A stretch of DNA of 64,000 bases from Flavobacterium johnsoniae (GTDB taxonomy: Bacteria > Bacteroidota > Bacteroidia > Flavobacteriales > Flavobacteriaceae): assembly GCF_001879205.1 (NCBI RefSeq), contig NZ_MLFK01000002.1, positions 496,001 to 560,000 on the forward strand. The letters are read 5' to 3'. Position numbers and translations under genes: made by a program. Below, piece after piece: positions 48,552-56,491 of the stretch; positions within the stretch are counted from its first letter, which is position 1, and every line of letters starts with the position of its first letter. The notes under the pieces are model-generated. The model saw nothing but the letters and a program-made list of their open reading frames with translations. It was not told the DNA's origin and did not search any database.

Positions 48552-50309
48552 ATGAAAAGATATTTAATTCTATTACTATTCACTTTTCAAGGACTTATGG
48601 CTCAAGTTCAATTTGAAGCCAGAGTAAGCAAAAACACACTTGGACTTAACGAAAGACTTCGTATTGATTTCGTCATGAATGTTGATGGAGATAATTTTGA
48701 CCAGCCTTCATTTGAAGGATTCAAGATTGTAGGCGGACCAAGCCAGCAGGTAAGTCAATCCTGGATAAACGGCCGAAGCTCTTTTCAAAAAATATACTCT
48801 TATATTCTGCAGCCTGAAAAAAAAGGATCTCTTACAATTAAACAAGCGGCAATAGAATATAATGGCCAGATCTATAAAACTACACCAATAAAAGTTACGG
48901 TAACCAATGCTGTTGCGCAGGAACGAGATCCTAATGACCCTCGACAACAAGGCGGCGGCGGATATGGAAACGAATTACTACAATTGGTTGCAGAGGTTTC
49001 TAAAAAGAATCCGTATGTAAACGAACCTATTACAGTTGTTTACAAACTGTATTTTAATGAAATTGGAGTTACAGGATTTAGAGAACTTGCAAAACCTAAG
49101 TACAACGATTTCTGGAATCAGAACATCGACATCAAACAATTGGTAATGGAAGAAGGAAGTTTTCAAGGTCAGAGATGCCATTTTGTGGTACTAAAGAAAA
49201 CAATCCTTTATCCTCAAAAATCAGGAATACTTACTATTGAACCTTTTTCATTAGATATTGGAGTTCAATTGCCAACAAATCGACGTGATATGTTTGGTCA
49301 AATGATTATTACTGAAGATAATAAAATTGTAACAACAGGAGCCAGATCGATAAATGTTAAGCCGCTTCCGGAAACCGGAAAACCAGAAGGTTTCACTGGT
49401 GCAGTTGGTAAATTTAATTTTACGGTTACTCCATCGAGAACAACATTAAAAAGCGGTGAAGGTCTGGATTTACTTGTCAGCGCCTCGGGAACAGGAAACA
49501 TGAAATTGTTTACTTTACCAAAACCTGTTGTTCCAAATGCGTTAGAAATGTACGATCCGGTTCACGATGAAAAAGTAACAACTTCATTGGCTGGAATGTC
49601 TGGAAAAATTACAGATAAATACACTATTATTCCGCAATACAAAGGAAAATATGCCATTAAGCCAATGTCGTTCTCTTATTTTGATCTGAATACGGGATCT
49701 TATAAAACGATTACTTCGCCTGAAATTATGGTGGATGTTTTAGACGGCCCTACTTTGGCAGAAGCAAATCCTTCGACAGCAGCTAAAAATGTAGTTACAA
49801 AAACAGAACAATTTAAATATATTAAGCCAAAAACCACTTTAACATCAATTGCTAAAGATGATTTTTATGGTTCAGATTTATATTATGCTCTATTGTTTTT
49901 CCCTTTTGCTATTATTCCGATTATTATTTTAGCTAAGAAGAAAAAAGAAGCAATAGACAGTGACGTAACCGGAAACAGAATTAGAATGAACAATAAGCTT
50001 GCGAAGAAATATCTATCGCAGGCTAAAAAACAGCTTAATAACAAAGAAGCGTTTTATATTGCTCTTGAAAAAGCAATGCATAATTTCCTGAAAGCAAAAC
50101 TGCATATTGAAACTTCAGAAATGAGTAAAGACAATATTCAGGAACTGCTTTTATCAAGAAATTCAAACCCAGAAACGGTTCATAATTTTATTAATCTGAC
50201 AGAAAACTGCGAATTTGCCCGTTATGCTCCGGCATCAAGTGCTTCGATTCAGCAGGATTATGATAAAGCTGTTTTAATTATATCCGAATTAGAAAAACAA
50301 ATCGTTTAG
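48552..50309 (+). CDS. batD: BatD, oxygen tolerance protein
   Basis: The 585-residue product has a signal peptide (MKRYLILLLFTFQGLMAQ), then the BatD family start VQFEARVSKNTLGLNERLRIDFVMN. Repeated Ig-like beta domains follow (GFKIVGGPSQQVSQSWINGRSS, NPYVNEPITVVYKLYFN, LKSGEGLDLLVSASGTGNMKLF). A transmembrane helix (LYYALLFFPFAIIPIIIL) leads into a cytoplasmic helical tail of about 130 residues. The bulk of the protein is periplasmic and is thought to work with BatA and BatB. The length is normal for the family. Confidence 0.92.
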   Translation: MKRYLILLLFTFQGLMAQVQFEARVSKNTLGLNERLRIDFVMNVDGDNFDQPSFEGFKIVGGPSQQVSQSWINGRSSFQKIYSYILQPEKKGSLTIKQAAIEYNGQIYKTTPIKVTVTNAVAQERDPNDPRQQGGGGYGNELLQLVAEVSKKNPYVNEPITVVYKLYFNEIGVTGFRELAKPKYNDFWNQNIDIKQLVMEEGSFQGQRCHFVVLKKTILYPQKSGILTIEPFSLDIGVQLPTNRRDMFGQMIITEDNKIVTTGARSINVKPLPETGKPEGFTGAVGKFNFTVTPSRTTLKSGEGLDLLVSASGTGNMKLFTLPKPVVPNALEMYDPVHDEKVTTSLAGMSGKITDKYTIIPQYKGKYAIKPMSFSYFDLNTGSYKTITSPEIMVDVLDGPTLAEANPSTAAKNVVTKTEQFKYIKPKTTLTSIAKDDFYGSDLYYALLFFPFAIIPIIILAKKKKEAIDSDVTGNRIRMNNKLAKKYLSQAKKQLNNKEAFYIALEKAMHNFLKAKLHIETSEMSKDNIQELLLSRNSNPETVHNFINLTENCEFARYAPASSASIQQDYDKAVLIISELEKQIV

Positions 50310-50325
50310 TTTTTAACTTAAAATC

Positions 50326-50358
50326 AAACCCGACAGGCTTTTAAAACCGTTCGGGTTT
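50326..50358 (+). repeat. Hairpin in batD-batE spacer
   Basis: AAACCCGA (50326-50333) pairs with TCGGGTTT (50351-50358) in the 61-bp spacer. There is no proper T run, so it is more likely a processing or stability element than a terminator. Confidence 0.55.
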
Positions 50359-50370
50359 AACAAAATACTA

Positions 50371-51117
50371 ATGAAAAATATATTATATCTCTTTTTATTA
50401 ATCTCGCAGGTTTTCTTTGCTCAAAGCAGCTTTGAAAAAGGAAATGCTTTGTACCAAAAGGGACAATATCAGGAAGCTGTTCAGGTTTATGAAGATATTA
50501 TTAAAGAAAACAAACAGCAGTCTGCAGAGTTGTATTTTAATCTGGCAAACAGTTATTATAAACTAAATAAAGTTGCTCCTTCTATTTATAATTATGAAAA
50601 AGCATTGGTATTAAAACCAAATGATCCGGAGACTTTAAACAACCTTAAATTTGCCAAAAAACTAACTATCGACGAGATCAAGGAAGTTCCAAAAGTAGGT
50701 TTTGCAAAACTAATTCAAAACTTTACCGGAATTTTTGACTATAATCAATGGGCAAAAATTTCTGTTGCCATTGCCTTTTTGTTTCTGTTGAGTTTTATTG
50801 GTTATTATTTTTCTCAGCTTACCCTTACCAAAAGAATCTATTTCGTCGGAATGTTTGTTTTGCTGGTTGCATTAGTATTAAGCGTTTCGGCAGGAATGTC
50901 TGAAAAAAACCATTTTGACAACGATCGTCCGGCTATAGTTTTTGCAGAATTAAGCGAAGTTAGAAGCGAGCCCCAAAAAGCAGGAGCTGCCGTAATTTTA
51001 CTGCATGAAGGCGCTAAAGTATATGTTATGGAAACTGTTGGAAAATGGAAAAAAATAGAGCTGACAGACGGCCAGGAAGGCTGGATCGATGCTTCGACAA
51101 TTAAAGAGGTAAAATAA
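50371..51117 (+). CDS. batE: BatE, TPR and SH3 domain membrane protein
   Basis: The 248-residue product has a signal peptide (MKNILYLFLLISQVFFAQ) and TPR units (FEKGNALYQKGQYQEAVQVYEDII, AELYFNLANSYYKLNKVAPSIYNYEKAL). Two transmembrane helices (AKISVAIAFLFLLSFIGYYF, IYFVGMFVLLVALVLSVSAG) and a C-terminal bacterial SH3 domain follow (VFAELSEVRSEPQKAGAAVILLHEGAKVYV...WKKIELTDGQEGWID). It is the last gene of the Bat operon, with a terminator directly after it. Confidence 0.9.
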   Translation: MKNILYLFLLISQVFFAQSSFEKGNALYQKGQYQEAVQVYEDIIKENKQQSAELYFNLANSYYKLNKVAPSIYNYEKALVLKPNDPETLNNLKFAKKLTIDEIKEVPKVGFAKLIQNFTGIFDYNQWAKISVAIAFLFLLSFIGYYFSQLTLTKRIYFVGMFVLLVALVLSVSAGMSEKNHFDNDRPAIVFAELSEVRSEPQKAGAAVILLHEGAKVYVMETVGKWKKIELTDGQEGWIDASTIKEVK

Positions 51118-51136
51118 AGTTTAAACAATTCAAATA

Positions 51137-51182
51137 AAAAAATCCCAAACTCCAAAGCATTTATTGGAATTTGGGATTTTCT
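51137..51182. terminator. Bidirectional terminator at end of Bat operon
   Basis: AAAATCCCAAACTCCAA pairs with TTGGAATTTGGGATTTT (one mismatch), flanked by A and T tracts. The core resembles the terminator at 36105. It also serves the convergent VWA lipoprotein gene. Confidence 0.85.
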
Positions 51183-51196
51183 TTTTTGGTTTCAAA

Positions 51197-52741
51197 TTAG
51201 TTTACCGCATCAACTAATCTAACAAACTCTGCTCTGTAACCTTCGTCGTCATTTGCTAAACCACTTTTGGCTAATTTCTTAATATCGGCACTTGTTGAAT
51301 TTGCAATGAATTTTGAATCTCTTAATTTCAATCCAAACCAGGCAACTGCAGTTGTAAATTTAAAGTCTGATGAACTGCTTTCAAGCGTCACTTTTTTGTT
51401 TGGAATTGTATTAACGATCTCAATACTTTTATCACCATCGGGCTTTTTGTAACGGAATTTAATTGTTGCCAATTCATCACTGTAATCAGATTCATCCGTT
51501 TTGACCTTTGTATATTTTAAATCAGACGGAACATAATCGCTTTCAACACCAGTTGGAATAATTTCATAAAGCGCCGTCACGGTATGTCCGCTTCCTAATT
51601 CTCCAGCGTCAACGGCATCATTTTTAAAATCTTCATCTTTTAATCTTCGGTTTTCATAACCAATTAAGCGATACGCCTGAACGTGTTTTGGGTTGAATTC
51701 AATCTGAATCTTCACATCTTTTGCAATGGCAAACATTGATCCTTTAAATTCTTTACCTAAAAATCGGTTCGCTTCCTGAATGTTGTCTATGTATGCATAA
51801 TTTCCGTTTCCTTTATCGGCAAGGATTTCCATTTTGCTGTCTTTGTAATTCCCCATTCCAAAACCTAAAACGGTTAGAAACACGCCTGATTTTCGTTTCT
51901 CTTCAATAAGTTTCTCCATATCAGAATCTGATGATGAGCCAACATTAAAATCACCGTCTGTTGCAATTACAACTCGATTATTTCCTTCTTTAATGAAATT
52001 TTCCTGCGCCAGTTTATACGCCAGTTCAATTCCTTCTCCGCCGGCTGTGCTTCCACCTGCATGCAAATCGTCAAAAGCATCCATAATTTCGTCTTTTTCA
52101 TCACCGGAAGTTGGGGATAAAACTACTCCGGCAGAACCAGCATAAACGACAATCGAAACTTTATCCTGCGAACGAAGTTCTTTTACCAAAATCTTCATTG
52201 ATTCTTTTAACAACGGCAATTTATTAGGTTCATCCATTGAGCCCGAAACGTCAATTAAAAAAACAAGGTTTGAGGGCGGAAGATTTGTCATCGGAATGTT
52301 TTTTCCCTGTAAACCTATTTTTAATAACTGAGAATTTTTATTCCACGGACTGTCGCTTACTTCGGTATTGATAGAAAACGGATTTTGTCCTTCAGGCTGT
52401 GGATATTTGTATTTAAAGAAGTTCATCATTTCTTCGATGCGAACGGCATCTTTTGGAACCTTTTGGCCTTCATTGATAAATCGGCGAATATTGGTATAAG
52501 AAGCATTATCGACATCTATGGAAAAAGTAGAAAGAGGAGATTTTTTTGGAGACTCAAAAGGATTTTCTTCAAGTCCGGCATAACTTTCAGTATTGGGGTC
52601 TGAAATATTTTCTTCGGGAATTTCATCCGTCGTTGCAACAACAGTCATATCCATTGCTTCAATAGCTGAGGCATCTTGTTTTTTACAACTTGCCAAAACA
52701 AGAAAAAGGAATGCTAAGAAATAAAAGGCTTTATTTTTCAT
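51197..52741 (-). CDS. VWA-domain lipoprotein (YfbK-like)
   Basis: The 514-residue product has a lipobox (LAFLFLVLASC, Cys 19). A von Willebrand factor N-terminal segment follows (NPFESPKKSPLSTFSIDVDNASYTNIRRF, VRIEEMMNFFKYKYPQP). The VWA domain has a full MIDAS (LVFLIDVSGSMDEPNKLP, IATDGDFNVG), and a DUF3520-type C-terminal domain contains ALYEIIPTG and FTTAVAWFGLKLRDS. Members are annotated as Ca-activated chloride channel homologues or YfbK, without proven function. It is convergent with the Bat operon, so co-regulation is not implied. Confidence 0.88.
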   Translation of the reverse strand: MKNKAFYFLAFLFLVLASCKKQDASAIEAMDMTVVATTDEIPEENISDPNTESYAGLEENPFESPKKSPLSTFSIDVDNASYTNIRRFINEGQKVPKDAVRIEEMMNFFKYKYPQPEGQNPFSINTEVSDSPWNKNSQLLKIGLQGKNIPMTNLPPSNLVFLIDVSGSMDEPNKLPLLKESMKILVKELRSQDKVSIVVYAGSAGVVLSPTSGDEKDEIMDAFDDLHAGGSTAGGEGIELAYKLAQENFIKEGNNRVVIATDGDFNVGSSSDSDMEKLIEEKRKSGVFLTVLGFGMGNYKDSKMEILADKGNGNYAYIDNIQEANRFLGKEFKGSMFAIAKDVKIQIEFNPKHVQAYRLIGYENRRLKDEDFKNDAVDAGELGSGHTVTALYEIIPTGVESDYVPSDLKYTKVKTDESDYSDELATIKFRYKKPDGDKSIEIVNTIPNKKVTLESSSSDFKFTTAVAWFGLKLRDSKFIANSTSADIKKLAKSGLANDDEGYRAEFVRLVDAVN

Positions 52742-52937
52742 TTAAAATAAATTTTAGGAATTAGTAATTTGATTTTTTTTCTCAAATAATAATCAGCATT
52801 CCGGATGTACTTAAAATTATCTGCAATTTTCCGCAATCCAAATTTAATGCCAAGATTCCTGTTAAATATTTTATACCGAAAAATAATGTTTATTTCACGA
52901 TTTGATTAATACCATATAAGTGATATGAAAAATGTTA

Positions 52938-52962
52938 GAGGCGCACTGCAGTGCGTCTTTTT
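52938..52962 (+). terminator. Orphan palindromic hairpin with T run
   Basis: AGGCGCACTGCAGTGCGTCT is a near-perfect 20-bp palindrome followed by T6. No recognised gene ends just before it on this strand. Confidence 0.5.
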
Positions 52963-52970
52963 TAATATCT

Positions 52971-53008
52971 TTTTTGCCAGAGATTAATCATTTAATCTCT
53001 GGCAAAAA
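52971..53008. terminator. Bidirectional hairpin terminator for the 5-formyl-THF cyclo-ligase operon
   Basis: TTTTTGCCAGAGATTAA and TTAATCTCTGGCAAAAA are perfect 17-bp arms around tcat, with T/A tracts on both sides. It ends seven bases before the fau stop codon on the minus strand. GCCA(G/C)AGATTAA also appears, degenerate, at 40261-40320. Confidence 0.8.
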
Positions 53009-53014
53009 AAAAAA

Positions 53015-53584
53015 TTAAAATTGATATATTTTTTCAGGCGTAACGCAATAATCTAATTTCACATCAGATTCAAAAACGTCATCGATTTGATCGACGGATT
53101 CGAAGAAAGAAAGTCCAATTTTAATCGTTTCGGGTTTACAGCTGGCTAAAAATTTATCATAAAAACCTTTTCCGTAACCAATGCGGTTTCCAAATATATC
53201 AAACGCCAGAAGCGGTACAAAAACAACATCAATATGTTGGGTTGACACCGGAAGTCCGTTTACAGGTTCCGGAATATTATATTCGTTTTTTTTGATTTTG
53301 GTATTATCCGTCAATAAAAAATGTGTCATTTCTCTGGTTTCAAAATCACTTTTAGAAATCACGATTTCTTTATCTTTCCCAGAAAGTAAATGCAGAATAA
53401 ACTCTGTATCGATTTCCTTTTGTTCTACTATCGGAAGAAAAACGTGATAATAGGTTCTATCCCAAATAGGCATCTTGATTAAGTTATTGGCTATCGCCAG
53501 ACTTTTTTCTTCGATCTCACTTTCAGAAAGTACTGCCCGAAGATTTTTATAATGAAGTCGTAATTCTTTTTTACTCGTCGGCAT
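53015..53584 (-). CDS. fau: 5-formyltetrahydrofolate cyclo-ligase
   Basis: The enzyme converts 5-formyl-THF to 5,10-methenyl-THF with ATP. The 189-residue product has the family's N-terminal KKELRLHYKNLRAVLSESEIEEKS, the substrate region YYHVFLPIVEQKEIDTEF and the signature DVVFVPLLAFDIFGNRIGYGKGFYDKFL, which holds the ATP-binding GYGKGFYD loop. The ATG lies inside the last codons of the upstream M14 gene (14-bp overlap), so the two are translationally linked. Confidence 0.9.
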   Translation of the reverse strand: MPTSKKELRLHYKNLRAVLSESEIEEKSLAIANNLIKMPIWDRTYYHVFLPIVEQKEIDTEFILHLLSGKDKEIVISKSDFETREMTHFLLTDNTKIKKNEYNIPEPVNGLPVSTQHIDVVFVPLLAFDIFGNRIGYGKGFYDKFLASCKPETIKIGLSFFESVDQIDDVFESDVKLDYCVTPEKIYQF

Positions 53585-54551
53585 TTACAGGGGAATTTTT
53601 AGATATATGATAAATTGCATCGCCTTCATACACAATAGGCGAATGATTAGCGTTAATGACATATCCGTCGTGCGGTGCTTTCACTTTTTGTTCAAACTTT
53701 CCAAACGGATCTGTAATAATGGCTAAAATAGTTCCTTTGGTTACAAATTTTCCAACCATATTATAGTCATGCAGTAAACCGGAGCACTTTGCGCGCATCC
53801 AAACCGAATATTTTATATAAATTGAAGATTCTGAGGCCGGTTCAACAATATGTTTTGGATCCAGCATATTCAGATAATCCAGTAATCGCTTCACCCCTTT
53901 TACACCTTCATTAGCTACGGCATCATTTATATCCAGTGATTTTCCTCCTTCAAAAAGCAGCATTTTTACATTTGCCTTTTCGCAGGTATTTCTAAAAGAC
54001 CCTCCAATATTTCTGGAATATAAAGTGAAGGGTGCATTAAAAATATCAGCCAGTAATTTCAACTCCATATTATTTTCGGTAATTCGAATCTGTGGTACAT
54101 TAAAGCGGCTTGCTCCGCCGGCATGAAAATCGACCGCATAATCTATAATGGGCAAAATCTGTTCTACAATATGATAGGCAAATCGGCTTGCTAGCGACCC
54201 TTTTTTACTTCCCGGAAAAACACGGTTTAAATCTCGGCCGTCAGGAAATTCGCGGGATTTATTGACAAAACCATACATATTGATAATCGGGATACAAATG
54301 ATCGTTCCTCTTTCCGGACGGTTTATTTTCTTACTGATGATTTGTCTAACGACTTCAACACCGTTAATTTCGTCGCCGTGAATTCCTGCCGAAAATAAAA
54401 CAACAGGGCCTTCAAGCTTTGACCGCCTTACAATTACAGGAATATTAAGTTTGGTTGTGGTGTGTAATCGCGCTATTTCGACATTTATGGTTTTATGTTC
54501 TCCCGGCAAAATCGATTCGCCAAAAATAACCAGGGGCTTACTATTTTTCAT
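53571..54551 (-). CDS. Succinylglutamate desuccinylase/aspartoacylase-type M14 metalloprotein
   Basis: The 326-residue cytoplasmic protein belongs to the AstE/AspA branch of M14 carboxypeptidase-like zinc enzymes. Zinc ligands are His and Glu in FSAGIHGDEINGVEVV and His in DYAVDFHAGGASRF. The FPDGRDLNRVFPGSKKGSLASRFA segment matches the family. The C-terminal VKAPHDGYVINANHSPIVYEGDAIYHI resembles a biotinyl/lipoyl-like lobe. Deacylation of an N-acyl amino acid is likely, with the exact substrate unknown. It is the first gene of a two-gene operon with fau. Confidence 0.85.
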   Translation of the reverse strand: MKNSKPLVIFGESILPGEHKTINVEIARLHTTTKLNIPVIVRRSKLEGPVVLFSAGIHGDEINGVEVVRQIISKKINRPERGTIICIPIINMYGFVNKSREFPDGRDLNRVFPGSKKGSLASRFAYHIVEQILPIIDYAVDFHAGGASRFNVPQIRITENNMELKLLADIFNAPFTLYSRNIGGSFRNTCEKANVKMLLFEGGKSLDINDAVANEGVKGVKRLLDYLNMLDPKHIVEPASESSIYIKYSVWMRAKCSGLLHDYNMVGKFVTKGTILAIITDPFGKFEQKVKAPHDGYVINANHSPIVYEGDAIYHISKNSPVNADE

Positions 54552-54688
54552 GTAGAATTATAAAATCTAAATATAGAAATTATTCTTTTGATTTCGTAAA
54601 TTTGAAACTAAATCAGTGTTAAGCTTTTTTTCAGGAATCAAAACGGTTTTTAAAAACACTTATCACCTATCTTCAGAAATAAAACAGA

Positions 54689-56482
54689 ATGTCAAAACCG
54701 TCCTTAGATCTTCAAATTCTCACCTTGCCGGACAATCCCGGCGTGTATCAATATTATGATAAAGACGGGAAAATTTTATATGTCGGCAAGGCCAAAAATT
54801 TAAAAAAAAGGGTTTCCTCCTATTTTAATAAAATTCATGATACGGCCAAAACAAATGTTTTGGTTCGAAAAATTGTGACCATAAAACACATCGTCGTTCC
54901 TACCGAAAGCGATGCCCTTTTGTTAGAAAATAATTTAATTAAAACACTACAGCCAAGGTATAATGTTTTACTTCGTGATGATAAAAGTTATCCGTGGATT
55001 TGTATTAAAAAAGAACCATTTTCCCGAATATTCTCAACAAGAAGAATGGTAAAAGACGGCTCAGAATATTTTGGCCCTTATACCAGTTTCAAAACCGTAC
55101 ATACTATTCTTGAGTTAATAAAAGAATTATATCCGCTGCGAACCTGCAATTACGATTTAAGCAAATCGAACATCGATTCAGGCAAATTTAAAGTCTGTCT
55201 CGAATATCATATTGGCAATTGCAAAGGTCCGTGCGAAGGTTTGGAACCTCTTGAAGAATATCAGCGTCAGGTCGATGCGATCCGTGAAATCCTAAAAGGA
55301 AATTTCAAAGAAAGCATGAAAGATTTTAAACGTTTAATGGTAAAATACGCCGAAGACTTACGTTTTGAAGAAGCACAGAAAATAAAAGAAAAAATAGAAG
55401 TTCTCGAAAATTATCAATCACGATCAACGATTGTAAATCCAAAGATTACCAACATTGATGTTTTTTCTATTGTCTCTGATGAAAGCGCGGCCTATGTCAA
55501 TTTCCTGCAAATTTCACATGGTTCGATAATTCGTTCGCATACTTTAGAAATGAAGAAAAAGCTGGACGAAAGCGACGAAGAATTATTAGAGCTGGCAATT
55601 GTAGAACTTCGCGAGCGTTTTCATTTATTATCAAAAGAAATTATTGTTCCGTTTGAAATTGATTTGGGCGAAAACATCAAAACAACCGTTCCGCAGCTTG
55701 GAGATAAAAAACAGATTTTAGATCTATCGATTCGAAATGCAAAATTCTACCGAATCGAACAACTGAAACAATTACAAATCGTTGATCCCGACAGGCACAC
55801 TAACAGAATCATGGCACAAATGCAGAAAGATTTACGCCTTCCTTCTGAACCTCGTCATATCGAATGTTTTGATAACTCCAACATTCAGGGAACAAATCCT
55901 GTTGCTGCCTGTGTAGTTTTTAAAGACGGGAAACCAAGCAAAAAAGATTACCGTCACTTTAACGTAAAAACGGTTGAAGGCCCTGATGATTTTGCTTCGA
56001 TGACCGAAATTGTGTATCGTCGTTACAAAAGATTATTAGATGAAAATGAACCTCTGCCGCAGTTAATCATCATTGACGGTGGAAAAGGACAATTATCGGC
56101 AGCATTAAAAAGTATTGACGAATTAGGTTTACGCGGCAAAATTGCGATTATTGGAATTGCAAAACGTCTTGAAGAACTCTTTTATCCCGGAGATTCGATT
56201 CCGTTATATTTAGATAAAAAGTCAGAAACTCTGAAAGTAATTCAGCAGCTCCGAAACGAAGCGCATCGATTCGGAATCACATTTCATCGTGACAAACGAA
56301 GCAAGGCTGCGCTAAATTCATCTGTAGAAAGTATTCCAGGTATTGGCGAGAAAACCATGCTAACATTAATACAACATTTCAAAAGTGTTAAAAGATTGAA
56401 ATTAGCAACAGAAAAAGAAATATCTGCTGTGGTAGGAGTATCAAAAGCCAAAAAAATTGTCGACTTTTACAAAACCAACTAG
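54689..56482 (+). CDS. uvrC: UvrABC excinuclease subunit C
   Basis: The dual-incision nuclease of nucleotide excision repair, 597 residues. It has the GIY-YIG domain for the 3-prime cut (PGVYQYYDKDGKILYVGKAKNLKKRV), a cysteine-bearing stretch after it, and the UVR domain (YAEDLRFEEAQKIKEKIEVLENY). The RNase H-like 5-prime nuclease follows (IECFDNSNIQGTNPVAACVVF, LIIIDGGKGQLSAA), then tandem helix-hairpin-helix motifs (SIPGIGEKTMLTLIQHF, VVGVSKAKKIVDFY). The length is normal. It starts at the ATG at 54689. Confidence 0.96.
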   Translation: MSKPSLDLQILTLPDNPGVYQYYDKDGKILYVGKAKNLKKRVSSYFNKIHDTAKTNVLVRKIVTIKHIVVPTESDALLLENNLIKTLQPRYNVLLRDDKSYPWICIKKEPFSRIFSTRRMVKDGSEYFGPYTSFKTVHTILELIKELYPLRTCNYDLSKSNIDSGKFKVCLEYHIGNCKGPCEGLEPLEEYQRQVDAIREILKGNFKESMKDFKRLMVKYAEDLRFEEAQKIKEKIEVLENYQSRSTIVNPKITNIDVFSIVSDESAAYVNFLQISHGSIIRSHTLEMKKKLDESDEELLELAIVELRERFHLLSKEIIVPFEIDLGENIKTTVPQLGDKKQILDLSIRNAKFYRIEQLKQLQIVDPDRHTNRIMAQMQKDLRLPSEPRHIECFDNSNIQGTNPVAACVVFKDGKPSKKDYRHFNVKTVEGPDDFASMTEIVYRRYKRLLDENEPLPQLIIIDGGKGQLSAALKSIDELGLRGKIAIIGIAKRLEELFYPGDSIPLYLDKKSETLKVIQQLRNEAHRFGITFHRDKRSKAALNSSVESIPGIGEKTMLTLIQHFKSVKRLKLATEKEISAVVGVSKAKKIVDFYKTN

Positions 56483-56491
56483 TTATTTTTT

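Noticed and set aside
41427..51117. The Bat operon as a new system
   Set aside because: MoxR-DUF58-BatA/B/C/D/E is a known Bacteroidota aerotolerance operon; only its spacers and the inserted four-helix gene are unusual.
52924..52989. Short ORF starting MKNVRGALQCVFF
   Set aside because: It translates straight through two hairpins, so the sequence is structured non-coding DNA.
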